A stretch of DNA of 64,000 nt, taken from the NCBI GenBank assembly GCA_023935145.1, contig CM043698.1, positions 72,378,501-72,442,500 of the forward strand, read 5' to 3'. Shown piece after piece: positions 55,908-64,000 of the stretch. The stretch is from Bretschneidera sinensis (Eukaryota; Streptophyta; Magnoliopsida; Brassicales; Akaniaceae). The notes below the pieces were generated by a model, which was not told the origin of the DNA, did not search any database, and saw only the letters and a list, made by a program, of their open reading frames with translations. The translations under genes and the position numbers were made by a program. Within the stretch, counting starts at the first letter, position 1; every line of letters begins with the position of its first letter.

Positions 55908-56220
55908 GGGGTGTGTTTAGTAGTGGAAAATGGACAACATTTTTCATCTCTATTTTTCTTTACACTTTCTTCTCAATAATTTACGCATTCTTAACAACAC
56001 TACTCTTTCCAACATTTCAATAATTTGGACAACAACACTTCTCTTTTCAATATAATATTGAACAAATTAGTAAACAACTTTTTTTGTTTTTCAACTTTTT
56101 GTATATTACGTTGAAAAGAGAAATATTGCTTTCCAAATTATGTTAAGAATGTTCAAATTATTCAAAAAAATGTTAAGAAAAATGAAGATGGAAAATGAAA
56201 AACCTTTTTCAAAACACCCC
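55908..56220. mobile_element. Foldback MITE
   Basis: GGGGTGTGTTTAGTAG at the left and CAAAACACCCC at the right. The two halves are inverted copies over much of their length (for example CATTCTTAAC...CTCTTTTCAA against TTGAAAAGAG...GTTAAGAATG). It is 313 bp, AT-rich and non-coding. The target duplication is unclear (CTA left, ATA right). Confidence 0.7.
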
Positions 56221-57779
56221 ATAAACATCTCAGTTAGTTCCTAAATCTAAATGCCTCGAAAGTTTTAAGCTTTTCACATCGGCAAATCTAATTGCACAAC
56301 TTTTTTGGGTCACTCATTCTGATCTTCTTCCATTCCTAAAATTATTGAGCTAGCTATCTGCACATCTCTAGTTCACAAGATCTAAACTTTTCAAATTAAA
56401 GCAAATTCCTCCTCAAAGAATCTCAAGCGACAACCAATATATAAAAGGTAAACCCATAGCTTGAAAATATTTTGAAGTCATTTGAAGTGAGTTTTAATGT
56501 TCTGAAGTGAATTTTCTACATTGTTTCCCTTTATATAGAGAATAAAAACACCTAGGAGAAATAAGAGATCTAAGATCAATTTGACAATAAATGGTATTTT
56601 TTCAGTATTACCGAAATGTTAATTAGAGAAAAAAGAATGGAAAAGAAAAAAACTCGGAACATTTTTCCTTTTAGCATGTATGATATATAATATATATAGG
56701 AAGGTATATATGTTGGAGCTAAACCTTTTACATTTAACTATTTAAGATCATAGTTATCAAAAACTCGGTACGCTCTGGTTCGATGTATAGATATGAAAAC
56801 ATGGTACGTTACCCATCAAGTACACGGTATGTTGGGGATAGACATAAAATGTTTTATTATGGATAAAAACATGTATAAAATTATGAAATATGAGTTTATG
56901 AGTACAAGTTAAATAGAGTTGTGAGCATAATATCAGTTAAATAATTAAAATATGAGTTTTGACAAAATAATAAAGTCAATAAACAATTTTTTTTATAAGA
57001 AGTCAAGAAACATAATTTTAAAAAGCATAAATTTAAAATAAAGTATAAGCATTCTCTTATTCTTTTCTTCAATCTGAAATTCTTTTTTTTTTTTCTAAAT
57101 TATAAAAGTCTTACGAAAAATTTGGGGCGTTAATTTTAGGTCTGATGCACGAATGTACCATGAATCAGATGATCCGTATAGCAATTTATAGGGGGTATAG
57201 AGATCCAAGGAACTATGTTTAGGATAGCAAAATGATGATGATCATCATTGCTACCATTATTCGTCTTTGCAATAGCAAATAGAAGTCATAGTCATTAAGT
57301 TCAACTAAAGATATTTGATGCTCGAAGAATGCTTTATTCACTTGTTACACCAATATATAGCCTACCCATAACACACATAACAACACTACCTTAATTCTCT
57401 TCTAAAAAAGATCGATACAAGGGGCTATGGAGATTTCCAAGAAACTTCCTCTTTCCATCTACTCACCATGAATCATAAAAGGCTGTAGCCACTATAAGAA
57501 TGGCATTAAACACTAATACTCATGATGTTGATACCATATATTTCAATCAGGAGGAGATTTTATAACCTCTATAGCTAGTAACTTACTAAAGACAGGCAAA
57601 GCACAAAAAGAAATGTCACCTCAAACTGCGTTGTTTTTTACTGCTCAAAGTCTTAGATATCAGCCTGAAGCTCCTATAAACAGTTACCCATTTCCCCTCT
57701 TTCGACACAATTCAAGTCCCAATCATTCCATTTTTTCTTCCATAAGTAGATTTAGCTCATTGTTTGATTAGTTTTAGCC
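56221..57779. other. Upstream region of the MADS-box gene
   Basis: AT-rich, with no gene recognised. The last 120 bases include CT-rich sequence. I see no unambiguous TATA box. Confidence 0.45.
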
Positions 57780-58680
57780 ATGGCGATGAAAGGCAAGGGT
57801 CGCCGAAAGGTTGAGACGGTGAAGATGAGCAAAGAAAGCAATCTCCAAGTAACCTTCTCTAAACGCCGATCTGGCCTTTTCAAAAAGGCTAGTGAACTTT
57901 GCACTCTTTGTGGTGTAGAGATTGCTATCGTGGTGTTCTCACCTGGCAAAAAAGTGTTCTCTTTTGGCCATCCTTATGTTGAAACAGTGGTTGATCGTTT
58001 CTTCACTGGTAACCCTCCACAAAATTCAGGCACTATGCAATTGATTGAGGCACATCACAATGCTATCATCTATGAGCTCCGCATGCATCTAACTCAGGGT
58101 TAGTTAACAGTACCAGCTAGTATATAATTATCTTCTTCCATTTTTTTGCTTTCAAAACTATTAATTTAAAGCTTTTCAAATTATTAATAAGTTAACCAAA
58201 TTATATATGGATTAGGTCCTCAACCAACTGGAAGCTGAAAAAGAACAAGGTGAAGAGCTCACCAAAATGAGAAAGGAAAGCCAAAGTCAATGTTGGTGGG
58301 AGGCTCCTGTGGAGGAACTCAGCTTGCCACAACTTGACCAGTTGAAGGAATCTCTAGAGAATTTGAAGAAGAATGTTGCAAACCAAGCACAAAAGCTTAT
58401 TATTCAGAGCTTGACTCCTCCCCAATCTTTTGTGAGCAGTTCTTGTACTGGAGGGGGTCTTCTCTTTGAGCCAAATCCGACTCCACAATTTTTTGTGGGG
58501 AGTTCTAGAACTGGAAGGGACCTTCCCTTTGAGCCAAATTCGACTCCACAATTTTTTGTGGGGAGTTCTAGTACTGGAGGGTGTCTTCCCTTTGACCCAA
58601 ATCCAACTCCTCTATGGTTCTCTATGGAGAGTTCCAATACTGGAGGAGGTCTTCCCTTTGACCCAAATCTGACTCCATAG
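57780..58680 (+). pseudogene. Type I (M-alpha) MADS-box gene, AGL62-like, possibly impaired
   Basis: Nuclear DNA-binding factor family. Exon 1 (from Met 57780) encodes a full MADS domain: [40 protein letters not shown] and [19 protein letters not shown], all residues typical of the AGL62 group, which in other plants acts in endosperm development. The frame stops at 58103, but sequence from 58216 (VLNQLEAEKEQGEELTKMRK, LPQLDQLKESLENLKKNV) continues the protein. The only GT-AG intron I see (58099-58215) joins out of frame by one base; a GG donor at 58098 would be needed, or one G was gained in CAGGGTTAGT. The C-terminal part has five 21-22-residue repeats with a TAG in the fifth; the old end may be 58830. 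Could be a pseudogene or a truncated working gene. Confidence 0.85.
58098..58215 (+). other. Presumed intron of MADS gene
   Basis: AT-rich insert between CTCAG and GTCCTC. GTTAGTTAAC at the donor and TATATGGATTAG at the acceptor. Removing 58099-58215 leaves a +1 shift; removing 58098-58215 keeps the frame but uses GG as donor. Confidence 0.6.
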
Positions 58681-58734
58681 TTTTTTGTGGGGTGTTCTAA
58701 TACTGGAAGGGGTCTTCCCTTTGACCCAAATCAT
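58414..58734 (+). repeat. Five tandem 63-66-bp repeats in MADS C-terminal region
   Basis: Units start at ACTCC(A/T) at 58414, 58480, 58543, 58606 and 58672, encoding TPQFFVGSSSTGGxLPFDPN-type repeats. Unit lengths are 66, 63, 63, 66 and 63, so the frame is kept. The fifth unit has TAG in place of the Gln codon. Confidence 0.93.
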
Positions 58735-58830
58735 GGGTTAAATCCAAATTAGATACCACCTAATTTTGATAATCTTGGATACAGTAATCCTCGATATAAT
58801 AATCATGGATTTGGAAGTGGGTTCTACTAA
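58681..58830 (+). pseudogene. Former C-terminus of the MADS protein
   Basis: The same frame continues past the TAG as a repeat unit, then HGLNPN, a second TAG (58750), IPPNFDNLGYSNPRYNNHGF and TAA at 58828. The Asn/Gly/Tyr-rich end looks like the natural tail of the protein, so two stops have probably arisen. Confidence 0.6.
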
Positions 58831-60944
58831 GTTTAATTATTGTTCTGTTTTGAAAAAATAAGTTTGAAAAAGTCTTATTGTACACAGTGTAGTTTCTTTT
58901 ATTAACTATTGATAATATATGATGTTTTACGAAACAGTTTCTATGCGTATGAACGGAATATTAATTGTGATCATGTGGGATGATCATTACAAAAATAACC
59001 GACATAATCTGTTTATTAATTTCTTGGATATAAATATAAGTTTTAGTACTTGTGTTATATTCTATTACCAATTGGATGTAAATATTGTTTTTTATTTGTC
59101 GAGTCCACAATGAATGGTTGTGTCATTTTTGGAGGTTAATGGAACTGGAAATGTTACTCCTTTTGAGAGCAAAAGCAAATGAGATGATCAATTATGCTTC
59201 CACAATTCCTCATGTCTATAATTTTGGTTATGAACAATGGTACTTTTAGCTTATTAATATGAGAAGGCAGTTACAAGCTATCTTAGTTTTTACAAATTGT
59301 TTTCGCTTTCGCTTATGGATGTAATAGAATAATTAGTTTGCTATAAAGTAGTTCCTTGGTATGCTTATTAAATAGTTAAAATTTGATTCTTGATATGATT
59401 ATTGGAGATGCCCACCAAATAGGTATATAGGTATATAATTATAATAGCGGTTTAGTTTTCACTTATAAAAAAATACCCATTTAGATATCGATAATAATTA
59501 TTGAGGAGATCTAATTATACGAAATCTGTTTTAATTCATATTTCCTGCAAAATCACTACAACTTGATATCAAAGACCTGACGTGGCCTTAATATAACGAA
59601 CAATGAGGTAGTACTGTTAATTATAAAAATGGTTAACTGATGGTTTAGAATAGCTTTAGGGGTGGTCTAGATTTGTAAAATGCAAAGAAATCAGAGGATT
59701 ATGGGTAGAGAAGAAGGGTCTTCCCTTGTATGATTAGTTCATGAAGAGAGGACAAAAGCGTCGTCTTTCAAAAGTTGATAGCATGATAACGTAATGAGAG
59801 TGCATATGTTATTATATTATTTGACATTATTGAAAAATATTTATTTAATAGATTTAAATAATATATCTTGCAAACTTCTTAACATAAAAAGACTAAAATT
59901 AATTCTCTCATAAATAATCAAAGTAAAACTTATTATCAATATACAAATTTAAGTAATCTTATTATTGAATTCTTTGTGTATAAATGTTAAGCTAGATAAA
60001 ATTTTAATTTTGTTTTGTGAAAATAACGTATTTAAATTCAATTTCTTTTTTTTTATAGAAGTCTTCAATTGGTATTTATCAAATATAATGTTCACTTCTA
60101 CCACAAGGATAGCATTCTTAAATTGTTAAATAAATTTTAAATGGTCATATGTATTAACAAGTTGCACGATAGTTGGGTAGTAGGAGCATTATATTTTCAA
60201 GTTAAAGATATATAGATAGTTGAGTATCTTCACCTTATGGAATGTGTGCAGAGCATTTTATTAAAGATGATAATCTTGTGGGAATAATCATTGATCGTGC
60301 TATTATTTTCATGCGGAGAGGTAGTGAAGTGGTTTTCTGTCGTCAAACCTTGGGATTTTGGGACGTGAGCATGATTAAGTTGATGTGGATCACAAGCCAG
60401 GGGTGTTGTAGTTGTCTTTTAAAAAAAAATAAAAATCAGCATGACAGGTAATCTTTGGAGAAGTTCATCTTGATGGACTTCAGGACAGCCAAGAAAAAGA
60501 GATTAGATGTAGGGGAATCTTAGTATTGGCTGATGAAGTGGTTAAAATTCCAAATAAGTTTATGGGAGAGATTTTTGTTGTCAAAATATCAATAGAACCT
60601 GCTTATGATGTATTTGGCTTGTCCTCGGATAACGAAATTGGAAGTACTATTGAATAAGGTTTCAGTCGCCGATTTGAAAGTTTTTTCCTTATTTGATGGC
60701 CAGAATGTGGATCGCCTACAAATCACAGTCAAGATCTAAGTTTTGCAGCCAAGATTTTTCCTTATCCGATGAGGGGGAAGATTGATTGCTCGAATGAAAA
60801 GCATGTTAAAGATGAATAAAAAAACTCTTTAAATGCAGAAAGGGCTGTATCTAGAAAAAATATCCATCAATACACCAGGTGCATTGTGCTCCTTCCTATC
60901 ATACTTTTGTGGGTCTCATATAGAAAATTTTGAGCGGAACCACA
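58831..60944. other. Downstream region of the MADS gene
   Basis: AT-rich. The AATAAG/AATAAT-type signals near 58857 and 58911 could end the MADS transcript. A short segment at 59641-59692 matches 35368-35420. No further gene recognised. Confidence 0.45.
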
Positions 60945-61501
60945 TGTCACAACCCGTACCAGAAAAGAGAACTTCCAAATAGGTACTTTGTGATTAAAAA
61001 GATATCCAGATTTGCCTATCAAAACTCTTTCTCAAAAGATTCATAAATCAAAATAAATTCATTTCATAGCAATCAACACATAATCCATTTAAATTAATCA
61101 AGTATAAATTCAAGAAAATATGATCTCTTAAACCTACATGAAGTTCCTCAAGGAACCCACAGCCACAAAACATTCACGAAAACTTAAAATAATAAATTTA
61201 TCCACATCCCAAAAAGCTCCAAAGACTATCTAAGCCCTACCTAGTGTCACAGCCTGGGCAATAATTTGACAAATAAACTCACAACCCTACAATACACTGA
61301 AGAGAAAAGAGGTGGGTGAGCTGGACAACCTAATGAGACTATCTATCTACACGCATCATAAAACCACCCAAAAGTAGAGTCATGATATTCTAACGGATAT
61401 ATACATTTACTTCTTAAACAACAGTTAATTTAGCAAAAGCACACCTTTCTAATCACGTCGTACTTATATGGAAGTTCCCTTTTTGGATACCAATACTGAC
61501 A
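60945..61501 (+). repeat. LTR of a probable Ty3/gypsy chromovirus
   Basis: TGTCACAACCCGTACCAG to CAATACTGACA, with terminal TGTCA/TGACA. A primer site follows at 61506. No second copy in the window. Confidence 0.6.
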
Positions 61502-61505
61502 TTTT

Positions 61506-61517
61506 TGGTATCAGAGT
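61506..61517 (+). other. Primer-binding site (initiator tRNA-Met)
   Basis: TGGTATCAGAGT, four bases after the LTR end. Confidence 0.65.
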
Positions 61518-61607
61518 CTACTTTATGATTTTGCATACTTTTTTTTTTCTTAAATGAATTCCTATTCGCAAATTGAACTTTCTTGTGTCTGTATAGGTGT
61601 GTAAAGG

Positions 61608-61733
61608 ATGCCGCTCCATCGTCGAGGTTGTCTTAGTTGTAGTAATGGCAAAGGTAGATCACCTCATGTAGCACAAGAAGAGTTACTGCCTGAGATACCT
61701 AAGAAGTGCCAGAAAGCCGACATTTCAGCTTGA
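61608..61733 (+). pseudogene. Start of a chromovirus-type gag
   Basis: Met at 61608 about 100 bases after the primer site: MPLHRRGCLSCSNGKGRS, then ELLPEIPKKC and a TGA. MPPRR-type openings are common in chromovirus gag. No downstream gag-pol is found, so only the 5' end of the element remains. Confidence 0.45.
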
Positions 61734-63475
61734 AGAAAGGCAAGAGAAAGTAGTGCGCAGACATTCACTACAAATCATATTTCAGAGGAAGGAAAGACGT
61801 AAAACTATGGCTTAAGGGGCAGCTGAAGCTAATGAGGACGTCTAATATATATATGCAAAGGAGGGCTGGCTTTAAAGAGTGTGCCACCTCGCGGCTTTTC
61901 CTCTCTAAACGCTTGAGATCTGTCCTGAGCGTTTTGACATTTGTTCTCTACTCTTTCTTCTGCTCTTTGTTCCCAATACTAAACACGATAGAGTTTTGGC
62001 TTCTGACTGTTCTTTCCACACGCCATTGTTTTGCCTCCTGATTCTCATCTCCTCTCCCTCTGCCATCTCTATATCCCTCCATGTCTCTCTTTGCCATGTA
62101 TTAAGGTAAAATAAGAGTTCACTTTTCAGGGAAAAATGGTTTCTTTTTCTTCATAGGAACGAAGCATAAGTAAACCCACCATTACCATTGAAGGCAACAC
62201 CGCAATAGGACTTTGTTTTTATATATCAGCAAATCGGTGGAGAGGATTGTGGTTTCTTCTTATACACAAATCGGTATAAGGCTAGGGTTTCTCTCAATTC
62301 TTCCTACTTTTAGGTATGTAAGAATAATATAAGTTGAATTCTTTGGTAAGGATGGCTGGGAACTTTATGGATTTGTATGCAGTTTGGTTATTATCATTTG
62401 GCATAAAAAAATTTATGTTCCCCCTTTAGTGGTACTGAATTTACTGATTACCCAGCTCCATGTTACGCTTCTTTTCTCCTTCCTGATTATTTTCCATTTT
62501 ATATTCTATAATTTCTATTTTAATTTTTTGGTCTGTTTGGTTAATGGAAAAATATGGGAATTAGCTGAAATTTTTTATTTTGGAATTAGTGGGTGTTTGC
62601 TCTATGGATTATGTTTGTTTTCTATTGAAATGTTGGGACAAAAAAAAGAAAGAATTGAAAATTTGGGTATTGTAGTTTTCATTGTTTGGGAGTTATGAAA
62701 ATGGAATTTTCGTATATCTCAGCTTGATAGAAATTTGCTTAACTGGAATTAGTGAGTGTTTGCTCTATGGACCGTTAGGGGCTTCGAACTCCTGTCCCTT
62801 ATTCAGAGTTGTGGTTGCCTTTAGATCTTTCACCAATTTGTTTCAAGATCAAACTGTATATGATAAAAAAAATAAAAAAAATAGGAAACAAAGAATGGGC
62901 GAAGTGATTTCACTTGTAAAATATATCACGCAATATTAATATAAACTATCAAACTATAAAAAAAAAAGGAGTTTTATTAAATGTTAGCAGCCAACGGATA
63001 TTTAGTGGGAGAAATTTCTAGAGAAAGAGAGGGAGAAATTAACTTCGAAGTATTTTGGTGAAATAAAGTGCTTCCCTAAATTAGCTTAGAAGTATTTTGG
63101 TGAAACAAAGTCTTGTCCTTTTAGAAATATATATAGTTTGTGATATTCCTTGTAAACACGTGAAGTAAAAACAGAAGGGACATCTTATATCCGTATAGTT
63201 TGTGATTTTCAGTGTTGTTTTCTGCTAGATATGTTCTCTTTTTTTATCTCCATTACCTGATTGCTCCTCTATCTTTCATATAGGAAGTATCAAGCATGTT
63301 ATTTCTAGTTCATTTGTTATCAATTAGGGAGTAAATAATGATTTAAGGCTAATAATTGGATGCGGCTGGGGTCATGAGACGAGTTGATGATATATATTTT
63401 GGTTGTTTTTCTTCAGATGATAGTATTGCTCGGGCAGTGAAAGACTTAGACTATACTCGATGTTGTCCAGGTGTT
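61734..63475. other. Stretch with a possible 5' UTR exon
   Basis: GGCTAGGGTTTCTCTC...CTACTTTTAG followed by GTATGTAAG (62281-62322) looks like a plant 5' UTR exon with a strong splice donor for a gene to the right, but no coding exon follows in the window. GGAATTAGTG(G/A)GTGTTTGC and the next ten bases occur at 62581 and 62738. GAAGTATTTTGGTGAAA occurs at 63047 and 63089. Confidence 0.35.
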
Positions 63476-64000
63476 TGTTAGATGTTCTGTTGGTATTTGT
63501 CTAAGGTTCAAACATGTCCAAGTATGGTTCAAAGATGGTTAAAGTCTAAACCAAAGGTGGAGGATCAAATTTCAGCAAGTTAGAAGACTGCACACATGTG
63601 TGTGATTCATTTTGGAGCAAGGGAAAGCCATTTGCACTAGTGTGCGCACTTCTGCACACAAGCAGAAGGATGTTGTGTGAAGGGGACAGCAACTCAAAGC
63701 GGCAGCACATCGCTGTAGCGCTGGAACCTGGTAGGAATAACACAAGGGACAGAAACTCAAAGCTGCAGCACTAGGAAGTCGACGCTGCAGCACTGACCGG
63801 CACACATGGACAGCATGCTTTAGCCTTCTCTTAGGTGTGTGAATGCAAGGTTAAAATGCATAGCACCACTTAGGATTGATGGAGGGCCATGGTTAAGTGG
63901 TCATCAAGATCTAAGGGTTGAGAATGACACATAAGATTGGACAAGAAGTTTGTGCACTATATAAAGGGTCACCTAGGTTCAATCTTAATAAGAAGACACA
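63476..64000 (+). repeat. Probable LTR running off the right edge
   Basis: TGTTAGATGTTCTGTTGG is a plausible LTR start. GCAGCACATCGCTGTAGCGC and related CTGCAGCACT blocks lie in its middle, and ACTATATAAAGGGTC at 63957-63971 is a good TATA box near the expected place. No second copy is in the window, so this stays an inference. Confidence 0.45.

Noticed and set aside
61255..61400. Second LTR start (GTCACAGCCTGGGC)
   Set aside because: Lies inside the LTR at 60945-61501 and has no matching end.
63546..63805. Cys-rich minus-strand frames near the right edge
   Set aside because: They overlap the GC-rich CTGCAGC blocks of a probable LTR.

Overview
This is plant nuclear DNA, most likely from a dicot. 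It is dominated by nested LTR retrotransposons: Ty1/copia, and Ty3/gypsy of the Athila, Tat and probable chromovirus lineages. It also holds MITEs, a LINE scrap and one host gene, a type I (M-alpha, AGL62-like) MADS-box gene at about 57.8-58.8 kb. Evidence for a plant: tRNA-iMet and tRNA-Asp primer sites, Athila and Tat domain order, TA-flanked and hAT-like MITEs, and the MADS protein. The species cannot be named from the sequence alone.

Layout. (1) 1-5.3 kb: a copia integrase fragment at the left edge, a TA-flanked MITE, and largely unrecognised AT-rich DNA. (2) 5.3-11.0 kb: a short minus-strand LTR (TRIM-like) broken by a hAT-like MITE (5508-6122) and by a complete but dead copia element (6211-10993, target duplication GATAC). 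(3) 11.4-12.16 kb: a second hAT-like MITE and a LINE reverse-transcriptase scrap. (4) 12.16-17.76 kb: a minus-strand copia element lacking its 3' end, with a deleted LTR element (13209-14219) inside its RT. (5) 18.48-34.24 kb: a copia element split inside gag by an 11.7-kb Athila-type element (19099-30834, target duplication AGCGT). (6) 35.86-54.90 kb: a 19-kb Tat-lineage element on the minus strand (target duplication CAATC). It carries two hairpin-rich tandem arrays and a spliced antisense gene, which is interrupted by a gutted Athila derivative (42706-48475, target duplication GTCAG). (7) 54.9-64 kb: gene-bearing DNA with a foldback MITE, the MADS-box gene, a 5' stub of a probable chromovirus, and a probable LTR running off the right edge.

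No element is fully intact; almost every gag-pol carries stops or frameshifts. The best leads are in the Tat element: a strict 15 x 87-bp hairpin array open on both strands, a related 50-bp array, and a two-intron antisense gene with its own polyadenylation signal. In the Athila element, a GATC-containing motif array occurs at four sites, and its copy number differs by exactly one 17-bp unit between the two LTRs. The MADS gene has a 21-22-residue C-terminal repeat, an out-of-phase intron and an in-repeat stop, and a scrap of the same repeat lies 55 kb away.
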